NCBI GenBank assembly: GCA_949752735.1
Contig: OX457052.1
Coordinates: 32,791,844 to 32,855,843, forward strand
DNA: 64,000 bases
Direction of reading: 5' to 3'
DNA from: Lumbricus terrestris
Taxonomy: Eukaryota; Annelida; Clitellata; Crassiclitellata; Lumbricidae
The position numbers and the translations under genes are program-made. Shown one piece after another: positions 22,316 through 33,089 of this stretch. The notes below the pieces were generated by a model. That model was not told the DNA's origin, made no database searches, and was given only the letters and a program-made list of their open reading frames with translations. The stretch's first letter is position 1. Each line of letters opens with the position of its first letter.

Positions 22316-23553
22316 TCGTCTGTTTAGAGTGCAAGGGTTCTAACTCAAAATTTTTCAAACAGCGTTTTATTGTTTTATTTTATTGCTACCAATGTGATGC
22401 TTGAAATGTGCAAAGATTATATCGTTCTGAGTACAAATAACGAAACAGCAACTATTTGAATATTAGAGATATCTCCAATGACCTATTTGTGAAATGTGCA
22501 AAGGTTCTATCTACTCACGTGAGTAGATAGAACCTTTGCACACTTCACAAATTCGCCATAGAGCGATTATAGTTATTTATTCACGCAAAGAATGCTAACC
22601 GAAGGTGTGCAGAATACGTGATTAAAAATTATATCCTAGGAAAATCGTATCTTTCTTACAATCTGCAACATGTTCCTTTGGTCGGGAAAATTATTCTTGG
22701 TACATGTTTTTTATACGACCACCAAGACACCAAGAACTAACGTTGCAGCGTTGTTATCTTTCATAAATCCAACTTCTAAGCATAATAATTTTATTATTAA
22801 AATAAAAAAATTATTTTAATCAAGGAATTTTGATAAAGTTCTAAAATTGATACTCAATTATAATTCAATTATAAATGTTGTAAGCGACCACAAGCGTATT
22901 TAAGAGTGGCTTGTTATAGCGCATTTTTTTTAGCTTATTATTATTATTTCTTACTAAAACAGGCAGAAACCACATTATTTTCATGTAATGGTTGATAATA
23001 ATTTAAAAGATAATTATGAACCGCATATTTGAGTCGTTATAAAACGATCTATCTTCAGATCTAAAAATATTTTGGATCTGCGGAGGTTCTAGGCATAGGC
23101 TAGCTAGGCCTATCTCACGTCATAAAGTTATCATTTTGCGTACTACTACTTTCTCTCACAAACATTTATTTTTCAGGTTCGGAGACACTAAATACTTAAA
23201 AGATTTCATCATTTCAACTAGGGGAAACGATCTATTTTCCAAAAATCCATAAATTATGAAGAAATAAATTATTTTCTATCTTCAGATTCCGAAATATTTT
23301 GAAATGCGCAAAGGTTCTATTGCTTTAATTTTGCCTCCTGTCCTCCACAAACTTTATTATTTTATGCGCGGCGGTTTAAATTTCTTTTAAAGATTATATT
23401 ATTCCAACTGGGGATATAATCTGCTATCCAAATTTTTATAAATCACAATGATATGACAATAATTGGATTTTTGGCAATCATCGAAAGTTTAGATTTGCTC
23501 TCCTGAACAATTTCGAAAAGTGGAGTTAGAACCCTTGCACTCTAAACAGACGA
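22316..23553. mobile_element. TIR/foldback element with internal palindrome
   Basis: A 31-nt inverted repeat at 22316-22346 and 23523-23553 (starts TCGTCTGTTTAGAGTGCAAG) is perfect. The related motif TGCAAAGGTTCTAT recurs inside (22497, 23304 and in the palindrome). AT-rich interior of 1.2 kb without coding capacity. Target duplication not identified. Confidence 0.55.
22485..22552. repeat. 68-bp near-perfect palindrome
   Basis: Arms 22485-22518 and 22519-22552 are complementary with one mismatched pair and no spacer (centre CAC|GTG). It could extrude a cruciform or form a long hairpin RNA. Lies inside the foldback element. Confidence 0.9.
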
Positions 23554-23604
23554 TGTGAAAGAATCTTGTTTGGTGCAACATCAGGCTTGAAAACACCATT
23601 TTAA

Positions 23605-24200
23605 CCCTCGGGCTATCAAGGGGTGGTATCCACCCTATGGGTTTCTGAGTTTCTCCCAAATAATAGTTGTTTCGATTGGAATAAAATTTTGACATTCTAA
23701 GTAGCTCTAGACGGTTCATTTGCACACATTTTGTTGGTAAAATTTCTGACGATACTTCATACCGTTCAAAAATTGTACCCGATATACCCGAGGTACCAGA
23801 GGGGTGGATACCATCCCCTTAGATTATCGAATGTATCTTATCCGCCATTTAATATGAAGAGACACAAATCACACCATTCTATAGAGGGATGTTTGGGGTT
23901 ACATTTCCATGCTCACTGAGTTGTTTTTTGACAACCGGAAGTGCTCAAAATAAGCTAAAATATATAAAAAAAATAGGTTTTATTTTGTAGCAATTTCATG
24001 TTTTTTCTAGTATAACGTATCCATGATTTATTTTTGAAGAGAAATAAATTATGTTATTCTATAGAGTCGTAGGAATATATTTTCATAAAAATTAATTTGA
24101 CTTTTGATGACCGGAAGTGCACGAAATAAATTAAAATGTGTGAAAATGTTTGGATTTTGCAACGCAAATTGATATTTCTGTGTAAACTTTATCAGCAGCT
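23605..24200 (+). mobile_element. piggyBac-like MITE, right end lost
   Basis: TTAA at 23601-23604 followed by CCCTCGGGCTATCAAGG, the left end of the element at 59163-60132. The bodies stay alignable by eye to about 24200, where the copy stops at the start of a satellite array. The matching right end was not found. Confidence 0.65.
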
Positions 24201-24221
24201 GTGGACTTATATTAGCTGAAA

Positions 24222-25013
24222 CATTAGTCATCAATATAGTCGTCAATTTAGACGTCAATTTATTCGTCAATTTAGTCGTTAGTTTAGTCCTCATTTTAGT
24301 CGTCAGTTTAGTCGTCAGTTTAGTCGTCAGTTTAGTCGTCAATCTGGTCGTCAATTTATTCATCAATTTAGTCATTTTAGTCATTAATTTAGTCGTCAAT
24401 TTAGTCGTCAATCTGGTCGTCAATTTAGTCGTCAATTAAGTCGTTAGTTTAGTCGTCAATTTAGTCGTCATTATAGTCGTCAGTTTAGTCATCAATATAG
24501 TACTCAATAAAGTCGTCAATTTAGTCGACAATTTATTCGTTAGTTTAGTCGTCAATTTAGTTCTTTATTTAGTCTTCAATTCAGTCGTTCATTTAGTCGT
24601 CAATTTAATTGTAAATTTATTTGTCAATTTAGTCGTCAATTAAGTAGTCAATTTAGTCGTTAATTTAGTCGTCAATTTAGTCGTCATTTTAGTCGTCAGT
24701 TTAGTCGTCAATTTAGTCGTCAATCTGGTCGTCAATTTATCCGTCAATTAAGTCGTTAGTTTAGTCGTCAATTTAGTCGTCATTATAGTCGTCAGTTTAG
24801 TCGTCAATATAGTAGCCTACTCAATAAAGTCGCCAATTTAGTCGACAATTTATTCTTTAGTTTAGTCGTCAATTTAGTCGTTTATTTAGTCTTCAATTCA
24901 GTCGTTCATTTAGTCGTCAATTTAGTCGACAATTTAATCGTAAATTTATTCGTCAATTTATTCGTCAATTAAGTCGTCAATTTAGTCGTTAATTTAGTCG
25001 TCAATTTTGTCGC
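24222..25013. repeat. 12-bp satellite (GTCGTCAATTTA)n with 312-bp higher-order period
   Basis: About 66 units of GTCGTCAATTTA with scattered variants (TCGTTAG, TCGACAA, CTGG). The distinctive block CATTATAGTCGT recurs at 24469 and 24781 followed by the same order of variants, a 312-bp (26-unit) higher-order repeat. The Thr/Lys/Leu-repeat ORF in it is a by-product. Confidence 0.92.
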
Positions 25014-25753
25014 GTGCAATATTATTCTCTGCAGTATCTGCCTTCCGAAAAAATTTCCGTCTCTTGATAGCAAAGGTTAGGCTACTCTAAATTGTTCATT
25101 GCATTTCACTGTAAATTTTGGCGTAACTAAAATTTCCTATGTGTTGCGGTGGACATTGGACAATATATTCTGGCTTGATGTTATTTGAGAAGACATTTGA
25201 ACTTGGACAATGTTTGCATGTATGAATATATAATCAGATTTTGGTCTCATCTTATCACCCCGATAGACTAGTTAAATTAAGCAAACCTGGGTCACTATAG
25301 CCTAGATAAGATTACTAAGTTTTATCGAACACTTGTGCTTTAGTACTACCCTGCCTAAATTCACTTTGTTATTACAGGTGGTCCACTAAATGAACTCAGG
25401 TTCCTTATTGTCACAGTCCTATTATAGATCCCTGTTTTCTACGGTAGGGCCTACTTGTTTGCGATGACATTTCTGGTGCATGCATTGGTTAAATAAAATT
25501 TATGGCTATGGTAATGTATGGAGGCCTATGTAAGGGTGCATGCATGCATAATGTATATAACTGCATAGGCCTACTTATGTAGGGCCTATATACGTGTGTA
25601 TGTATAATTGTATATCCTGAAGAATGTATGCTCTTCCTTCTTCCTAATTTTTAATATCTGGATACTTTTGAACCCTGTTGATATTCATTTAGGGCTACTG
25701 CCTCGTCTGCACTCGTATAAGAGCCCATGCGCATTTATTTGAAGGCGATATTC
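25014..25753. other. Intergenic, nothing recognised
   Basis: AT-rich with several TAGGCCTA-type motifs and TGCATGCA runs. No gene or element recognised. Confidence 0.4.
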
Positions 25754-26006
25754 ATCAGCTAATCCAGTTTTGGATCACCTTGAGGATTGTGTTTCTAATG
25801 TTTGGATATTCCAGTTGTATTTCTTTTTACATATCTTCAGCACTAATAGGCCATCGCATCTAGAATTTCAAAGATGACAAGGGTTTGATTCACGTTGTAC
25901 ACGCTTTTCTTCAACAAGAGATGCTCTCGTTCCGATTAACGGCGTATGACTATTAAAAAGTTTAAAGAAATTGCTGTTTATAATCACAACGAATTACTGA
26001 GCAGAA
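25754..26006. repeat. 253-bp segment identical to the insertion in gene C
   Basis: Identical by eye over its whole length, and in the same orientation, to 32814-33066 inside gene C exon 5. No terminal inverted repeat, tail or target duplication is evident here, so this copy looks like the donor. Confidence 0.85.
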
Positions 26007-26266
26007 TGCAACGAACAATATCAAGATTATCGTAACCGAAACATCAGCACAGAAGTAGCCTACAATCATACAATGGCAAGATGCACCATCACCATTAAAC
26101 TATGTCTTTCAGCAATGAAATTATGAGAAATTTTGTTGAGATGACCGCTAAACATGATACAGATACATTATGGATTTTAAAACATTTAAATAATAGGAAG
26201 AGATACTTTTGAGGTTTTACACCACGACTCTCAACACTGAAATTATGAAGAATTTTGATAAAATAA

Positions 26267-27840
26267 TGTTACGGAACCGGGTTGGATCTTTATGGCCCTA
26301 TCCGAACGAGGCTCAGGGTCGACTATTTTACCAGGATGGCCCACCCTAAAGCCTTGACATTGCCCGCAGGATCCGGCTCGCACGGTCTGTCCGAGACTTT
26401 AATTGAAGAAAGAAAAGACAACTTCACTTTACTTTCCAATTGTAATCGATGATCTTCGACAAAGTTCAACAAAAATGAGGAGTTCCTTCTCCGGTGTAAA
26501 AATCGTATATGTGTATACAACCTGTGAAACAGATAGCGCGTCCTGACAGCAAACTGTTCAGAGTCACCAGACCTGACGTCCAGGGGGGGTACGATGACGA
26601 GGATGACGACGACGACGACGAGGCTGGCTGTGGAGCCGCTAGCAGAGCGGCTGCCCGACGACGCTGAAGACGTTACTGACGCTGACAGCAACGAACCACG
26701 GGCGGTGGTGCCCGACGAGGAGACGAGGGGGGGTACGCTGACGAGGATGACGACGACGAAGACGGAGCCACTGACGCAGCTACCCGACGACGTTGAAGAC
26801 GCTGTTGACGTTCGCAGCAACGAACCACGGGCGGAGGTGCCCGACAAGGAGACGAGGGGGGGGTACGCTGACGAGGACGACGAAGACGGAGCCACTGACT
26901 GCGGCTGCCCGTTGAAGAAGAACGTTTCCCTCTGTCGTTCTCCTGCGTACGTCCTTCACTGCTTCCACGCTCACGTCAGAGTTAGAACCGGACTGGAGAC
27001 ACCGACGGCGCTGCTGAATACACTGACGCCCCACGAAGACACCGACGGCAACGAGGAACCTCTTCCCGACTCGATGCGGCTGACTTCGGACAGACTGCAC
27101 AACTCCGGCGTCGAACTGCAGACCCTGCGTCGTTCTCCGAGTCCCTTCTCCGACTGTCTTGACTGAGCCTCCGACGACGTTGACGACGACTGTCCGCTTC
27201 CGAGCTATACGCTGACTTCCTCCGAGCTGTAAGCTTAGCTGACTTCTGTGTCTGTACTCCTTCTTTTATAGGCTCACAGCAAGGCGGGAGGCATGAATAA
27301 GTAAGTGTGGCAGACCGAGGTGTGGCAAGCCAGGAATGAATAAGTAAGTGTGGCAAGCCAAGGTGTGGCAAGCCAGGAATGAATAAGTAAGTGTGGCAAG
27401 CTGAAGTGTGGCAAGTCGAAATGAATAGATAAGTGTGGCAGGCCGAGGTGTGGCAAGCCAGGAATGAATAAGTAAGTGTGGCAAGCCGAAGTGTGGCAAG
27501 CCAGGAATGAATAAGTAAGTGTGGCAAGCCGAAGTGTGGCAAGCCGAAATGAATAGATAAGTGTGGCAGGCCGAGATGTGGCAAGCCAGAAATGAATAAG
27601 CAAGTGTGGCAGGCCAAGTGAGGCAGGCCGAATGAGTAAACAAGAGCGCGGCAAATGTGGCAGCGTGGCAAAGCGTTGCAGACAAGCGTGGCAAGGCGTG
27701 GCAAACGTGGCAGCGCGTTGCAGGCAAACGTGGCAAACGTGGCAAGGCGTGGCAAAGCGTTGCAGGCAAACGTGACAAACGAGGCAGCGCGTGGCAAAGA
27801 GCAAATCAAAAAAAATAATCACCATGGCAAAATCGCCACA
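26267..27840 (-). repeat. 3' LTR of the gag-protease element
   Basis: Contains GAC/GACGAG-rich sequence (26585-26890) and a tandem array of about seven 40-odd-bp units built from GTGTGGCAAGCC and GAATGAATAAGTAA (27290-27640). Differs from the other LTR by a small change near 26777. Confidence 0.88.
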
Positions 27841-28149
27841 ATCTCTCACCAGTCATTTTAAAAAAATGTCCTCATTTTTCGAGGAGTCAAACATCAATTA
27901 TTGCTAATCAAACAGTGCAGCAACTCAAAATAAACGTTCACTCACTGCACAGCTTCTTCATCCTCCACAATGAAAATATCCGGTGAGAATCTCCCATCAA
28001 CATCAGGGCGATTACCACGTAGACCCCTGAGGACCGCTTCAAAGACCCATTCTGAACATTCGGGAAACCGATCCTTCATTATGGCCACGAACTCCACCGA
28101 CCTAGCATCGCTAGTAACCTGGCTGGCACGCCGAACAATCTCCTCCAGT

Positions 28150-28360
28150 AGGCGGTCAACAATGTGGCAGAACGTGGCAAGGCGTGTCAAAGCGTTGCAA
28201 GCTAAGCGTGGCAAACGTGGCAAGGCGTGTCAAAGCGTTGCAAGGCGCAGCAGAGCGTGTCAAACGTGGCAAGGCGTGGCAAAGCGTGGCAAACGTGGCA
28301 AGCTAAACGTGGAAAACGTGGCAAAGCGTAGCAACGCGTTGCAATGCGTGTGGCAGCGCG
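28150..28360. repeat. GTGGCAA-type tandem repeats in the element interior
   Basis: Irregular repeats of GGCAAGGCGTG, CAAAGCGTTGCA and CAAACGTGG just inside the 3' LTR. They resemble those near 27655-27790 of the LTR and suggest LTR-derived sequence copied into the interior. Confidence 0.7.
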
Positions 28361-28363
28361 TCG

Positions 28364-30682
28364 TCACAAAACACAACCATCGTGCAGCAACCCAAAGGAG
28401 CGTGACCTAATTAAAGACAACATCCACTGCCTCCTAACGTTGCAACACATCGTAACCACCAAGGCATAGACCTTGTACACATTTTGCAACAACAAACTAT
28501 ACAGCGCTGCCAAGCTGTAGCGTTGCAAAACCAAAACATTACCACGGACAATCCCGTCCAAATGATAACCAATCAAATCCAAGCGTTGTCTCCACACGCT
28601 ATCAAGACAACACGATGTCGAACACAATTCGCCATTCATAACGGATGCAACCGAAAGAAAAACCATCATGAATGCAATCACCTTCACTCCAACCATAACC
28701 CGATGACCTATTTTATTCTCACGTCCCTGGGACGATTCACACATCCAGGCAACAACCTGCTGGTCTACACTCAATGCGTTTGTCACTTTTCCCTGTGGTT
28801 TATCATGGTCACGTTTCATCTCATAGCCATTATGCCTACACTCCTTCTCATTTAGCACAGGTTTAACAACAGCAGTCTCCCTGTAGGAAAATGGCTGTCT
28901 CCTTACTGGCTTCTTAACAGATCTAGCATCATCTGTATCAATCTTAGGTTCCACTAAAATTGTTCCACCTAAGTCTACGTCTTTGTTAGTCTTCAAAAGA
29001 CAGTCCATCTTCTCTTTTGCTTCCAACGATACATCATCTGGAAGATCAGCCATCAAACCTTCCACAACCTTACTTTCATCTAAGACTTCAGGGGAATACA
29101 TTTCCTTTTCCTCCTCTGCTGTCATCAAGGCCGTTGCACATACTGCTAAACTATCATACAAGGTTTTCGATTGTACATCACATTGAGACCTAGGGGACAC
29201 AATCACCTCCTCTGCAACCACAATACGTCTACACCACGAAGATCCAGTTCCCTTAACTAATGCAATGCGCCTACTTCCCACAAAAAGAGCACCTGTTCCA
29301 AACCCAAGACGGCATCGATTTTCCCTCAACCATTCCATACCAAGCATAGGCTCAAAGACCTGGTCAGAAACAAGGAACCGAGTGGAAATTTCAAAACCAT
29401 GCCAAAACTTCAAAGGAACGATCAGTTCTCCCTGGACTCGAATCTCAGTACCATTGGCAGCCAAAAGAACCCGAGAGCTAGGTTGCAATTCAAGACCCAC
29501 AACATAACCAGCAGGAACTATACTCACTTCAGAACCGGTGTCGATAAGGCAGGTCCTCGATCGTCCATGGAGGGTAGCTCGAACATAGATGGCGCTGTTG
29601 GTAGGAACCACGGACTTCTCACGTGTAGTGTGATTGGTAACCACGTCGGCAGGTGTCGTTCCATCCGACTGACTGGCTGGTCGGCCAGACCGACGGCACT
29701 GGCGAGCGATATGTCCGACCAACCCGCATTTGAAGCAGGTCCGGTCGCGTCCAGAATTTTCCGGAGCTGTGGCAACCGATTCATAAGCTGCATTCCTCGG
29801 AACAGGATTCCGCTGTCCATTCAGTTGTCTCGAAATGCGTTCCTCCAATTGTTCTTGCCATTTCCGTTGGGCTGTGAAGAAACTGTCCAACTGCGCCTGC
29901 AGTCGCGAATCCGTTTCAACTTCTTGAGTTCCGCGCACTCGGTTGAGTGGCCGACGACGATCATCCACATCAGCCATCTGCTGATAAGCTCCAAGACGCA
30001 GTGCCATTCGATATGCTTCATCAATGGTACGCGGTTCCCTTTCTCTGACCTTCAGTGATAGTTCGCGATCACGGATGGCTTCCAAGAAAGCGTCTCTTGC
30101 CACAATTTCGGTTGTTTCGTTCGTAAGAACCGGATATGCCAAAACAACCAAACGCCGAATGTCATGTAGAAGATCGCTCAAGCTTTCATCCACGCGTTGA
30201 CGGCGATAATATAACTGCGTACGGAAGGTCTCAGCTTGTCCTTCCACTCCGTAGCGTTGTCTCAGTCTCTCCACGAGTTGCTCGTAATTAACATCTTGCT
30301 TTGCTCCAAAATCCCAAAGCAGTTGCGTTGCAGCTTTATCCAAAGCACAACGAAGGAAATCCACCTTGTCCACACCAGTCCACTTGTTATGGCGGGCACA
30401 GACTTCAAATTGCGCGAGGAAAGATTCCAACGACCCTGTACCGTCGAATTTTCCAGGCTTCATGGGAGTCGACTTTCTTTCACTCACCAAGCGACTAACT
30501 TCTTCTAAGACTTTTGCGTCTGTACCACTCACGTCTCTGCTCGAGGGTAGAGTCACTTTCTTTTCTGGAGACTTGTAGTCGTCGAAGTCGATTTCTGCCA
30601 TAAGTCGACTTGACTCAATCTCAGAGTCGCTCGCTCCTTTCGTCCATGGCGTCGATGTCGTTCGAAAAGCTGCTGCATCCAT
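28364..30682 (-). CDS. Gag-protease polyprotein of the LTR element, pol mostly deleted
   Basis: 772-codon frame. Residues about 75-260 look like a retrotransposon gag (KPGKFDGTGSLESFLAQFE, RYGVEGQ, ARDAFLEAIRD), then a CCHC knuckle (CFKCGLVGHIARQC) near 320 and a retropepsin site (CLIDTGSEVSIVPAGY) near 385. Near 590-625 the start of a pol linker (IDTDDARSVKKPVRRQPF) is seen; the RT that normally follows is absent. The last 120 residues are hydrophobic and unlike gag or pol; their origin is unclear. Confidence 0.85.
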   Translation of the reverse strand: MDAAAFRTTSTPWTKGASDSEIESSRLMAEIDFDDYKSPEKKVTLPSSRDVSGTDAKVLEEVSRLVSERKSTPMKPGKFDGTGSLESFLAQFEVCARHNKWTGVDKVDFLRCALDKAATQLLWDFGAKQDVNYEQLVERLRQRYGVEGQAETFRTQLYYRRQRVDESLSDLLHDIRRLVVLAYPVLTNETTEIVARDAFLEAIRDRELSLKVREREPRTIDEAYRMALRLGAYQQMADVDDRRRPLNRVRGTQEVETDSRLQAQLDSFFTAQRKWQEQLEERISRQLNGQRNPVPRNAAYESVATAPENSGRDRTCFKCGLVGHIARQCRRSGRPASQSDGTTPADVVTNHTTREKSVVPTNSAIYVRATLHGRSRTCLIDTGSEVSIVPAGYVVGLELQPSSRVLLAANGTEIRVQGELIVPLKFWHGFEISTRFLVSDQVFEPMLGMEWLRENRCRLGFGTGALFVGSRRIALVKGTGSSWCRRIVVAEEVIVSPRSQCDVQSKTLYDSLAVCATALMTAEEEKEMYSPEVLDESKVVEGLMADLPDDVSLEAKEKMDCLLKTNKDVDLGGTILVEPKIDTDDARSVKKPVRRQPFSYRETAVVKPVLNEKECRHNGYEMKRDHDKPQGKVTNALSVDQQVVAWMCESSQGRENKIGHRVMVGVKVIAFMMVFLSVASVMNGELCSTSCCLDSVWRQRLDLIGYHLDGIVRGNVLVLQRYSLAALYSLLLQNVYKVYALVVTMCCNVRRQWMLSLIRSRSFGLLHDGCVL

Positions 30683-30745
30683 CTTTTCCCGGAACTTGAA
30701 AGTCGTCTCACGATTTCACTTTGCCGAAGTCCACCAAATCTGACC

Positions 30746-30846
30746 CCACTTCTGGTACCAATTTGTTACGTACCAGCGAAGTCCACTAAGTTGACGAAAC
30801 TGTCGAAAGCGTCGAAAACAAAACCCCACTTCTGGTACCAATTTGT
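30746..30846 (-). repeat. Duplicated primer-binding-site region
   Basis: CCCCACTTCTGGTACCAATT followed by TGTTACG occurs at about 30746 and again at about 30824, 78 bp apart: a tandem duplication across the LTR/primer-site junction of the 5' end. Confidence 0.75.
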
Positions 30847-32418
30847 TACGGAACCGGGTTGGATCTTTATGGCCCTATCCGAACGAGGCTCAGGGTCGAC
30901 TATTTTACCAGGATGGCCCACCCTAAAGCCTTGACATTGCCCGCAGGATCCGGCTCGCACGGTCTGTCCGAGACTTTAATTGAAGAAAGAAAAGACAACT
31001 TCACTTTACTTTCCAATTGTAATCGATGATCTTCGACAAAGTTCAACAAAAATGAGGAGTTCCTTCTCCGGTGTAAAAATCGTATATGTGTATACAACCT
31101 GTGAAACAGATAGCGCGTCCTGACAGCAAACTGTTCAGAGTCACCAGACCTGACGTCCAGGGGGGGTACGATGACGAGGATGACGACGACGACGACGAGG
31201 CTGGCTGTGGAGCCGCTAGCAGAGCGGCTGCCCGACGACGCTGAAGACGTTACTGACGCTGACAGCAACGAACCACGGGCGGTGGTGCCCGACGAGGAGA
31301 CGAGGGGGGGTACGCTGACGAGGATGACGACGACGAAGACGGAGCCACTGACTGCGGCTACCCGACGACGTTGAAGACGCTGTTGACGTTCGCAGCAACG
31401 AACCACGGGCGGAGGTGCCCGACAAGGAGACGAGGGGGGGGTACGCTGACGAGGACGACGAAGACGGAGCCACTGACTGCGGCTGCCCGTTGAAGAAGAA
31501 CGTTTCCCTCTGTCGTTCTCCTGCGTACGTCCTTCACTGCTTCCACGCTCACGTCAGAGTTAGAACCGGACTGGAGACACCGACGGCGCTGCTGAATACA
31601 CTGACGCCCCACGAAGACACCGACGGCAACGAGGAACCTCTTCCCGACTCGATGCGGCTGACTTCGGACAGACTGCACAACTCCGGCGTCGAACTGCAGA
31701 CCCTGCGTCGTTCTCCGAGTCCCTTCTCCGACTGTCTTGACTGAGCCTCCGACGACGTTGACGACGACTGTCCGCTTCCGAGCTATACGCTGACTTCCTC
31801 CGAGCTGTAAGCTTAGCTGACTTCTGTGTCTGTACTCCTTCTTTTATAGGCTCACAGCAAGGCGGGAGGCATGAATAAGTAAGTGTGGCAGACCGAGGTG
31901 TGGCAAGCCAGGAATGAATAAGTAAGTGTGGCAAGCCAAGGTGTGGCAAGCCAGGAATGAATAAGTAAGTGTGGCAAGCTGAAGTGTGGCAAGTCGAAAT
32001 GAATAGATAAGTGTGGCAGGCCGAGGTGTGGCAAGCCAGGAATGAATAAGTAAGTGTGGCAAGCCGAAGTGTGGCAAGCCAGGAATGAATAAGTAAGTGT
32101 GGCAAGCCGAAGTGTGGCAAGCCGAAATGAATAGATAAGTGTGGCAGGCCGAGATGTGGCAAGCCAGAAATGAATAAGCAAGTGTGGCAGGCCAAGTGAG
32201 GCAGGCCGAATGAGTAAACAAGAGCGCGGCAAATGTGGCAGCGTGGCAAAGCGTTGCAGACAAGCGTGGCAAGGCGTGGCAAACGTGGCAGCGCGTTGCA
32301 GGCAAACGTGGCAAACGTGGCAAGGCGTGGCAAAGCGTTGCAGGCAAACGTGACAAACGAGGCAGCGCGTGGCAAAGAGCAAATCAAAAAAAATAATCAC
32401 CATGGCAAAATCGCCACA
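30844..32418 (-). repeat. 5' LTR of the gag-protease element
   Basis: Near-identical to 26267-27840, including the GTGTGGCAAGCC array (31868-32215). On the minus strand it is followed by TTGGTACCAGAAGTGGGG, a primer-binding-site candidate. Confidence 0.88.
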
Positions 32419-32639
32419 ATAACGTCCTAAAATGCGAGCATTTCTGTGTGGAAATTCACGAAATTTATGTTGGGGAGAGGCACATTGGCTATTGGCAATT
32501 GGCCACTCGTTCGTCCCTCCCTCTCAATGTCAAGACCAAGTCTCCGCCTATGATATTTACCATGCCACAGCAAACACTACTATAGCCTACAGAGTCACAC
32601 TATGTTATACCGTTCTATTTCATATAATAATATGAAGTC

Positions 32640-32700
32640 AGATGATTATTTTGGTCCACGAAGTTTCGCTCAATGTTGATATTTTTGTCTTAGGGATAGG
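32640..32700. repeat. Single copy of the 50-bp unit 3' of gene C
   Basis: TTGGTCCACGAAGTTTCGCT and the following bases match the unit found three times 3' of gene D (61765-61914). Confidence 0.7.
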
Positions 32701-32810
32701 CCTAATTGCTTCTGATCATCATTCTGGCTGCTCGTAGCTTTCCACGGTTCTCGTATTGATAGTCGTGCAAAGTATACCATGCAAAGTTGGTTGTACCGTA
32801 GACACAAGTC

Positions 32811-33089
32811 TAAATCAGCTAATCCAGTTTTGGATCACCTTGAGGATTGTGTTTCTAATGTTTGGATATTCCAGTTGTATTTCTTTTTACATATCTTCAG
32901 CACTAATAGGCCATCGCATCTAGAATTTCAAAGATGACAAGGGTTTGATTCACGTTGTACACGCTTTTCTTCAACAAGAGATGCTCTCGTTCCGATTAAC
33001 GGCGTATGACTATTAAAAAGTTTAAAGAAATTGCTGTTTATAATCACAACGAATTACTGAGCAGAAGGCTCATAAACATATAACATATA
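32811..33089. other. 279-bp insertion in gene C exon 5
   Basis: The exon reads cleanly on either side (right side ends with the codons for TCL, left side resumes at TCVYG) with no loss of exon bases. The insert has about 3 filler bases, 253 bp identical to 25754-26006, and about 24 bp of AT-rich filler (33067-33089 with a repeated ACATATAAC). No TIR, tail or target duplication. Confidence 0.82.

Larger units (their letters stand above)
26267..32418 (-). mobile_element. LTR retrotransposon with gag and protease only (non-autonomous)
   Basis: LTRs of about 1.57 kb (26267-27840, 30844-32418) start TGTTACGG and end GCCACA. A 4-bp direct repeat ATAA lies on both sides (26263-26266, 32419-32422). 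The 3.0-kb interior encodes gag and retropepsin; RT, RNase H and integrase are missing. The 3' flank of paralog D supplies an unfilled site. The two LTRs look nearly identical, which implies recent insertion or gene conversion. It needs enzymes supplied by another element. Confidence 0.88.

Noticed and set aside
24222..25013. Array that could be taken for a CRISPR locus
   Set aside because: The unit is 12 bp with no unique spacers and shows a higher-order period; it is a eukaryotic satellite.
26323..27809. Several overlapping ORFs of 100-275 codons
   Set aside because: They lie in an LTR, occur again in the other LTR (31216-32387), overlap in several frames and consist of repeat-derived peptides.
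29399..30058. 219-codon plus-strand ORF
   Set aside because: Antisense shadow of the gag-protease frame of the LTR element.
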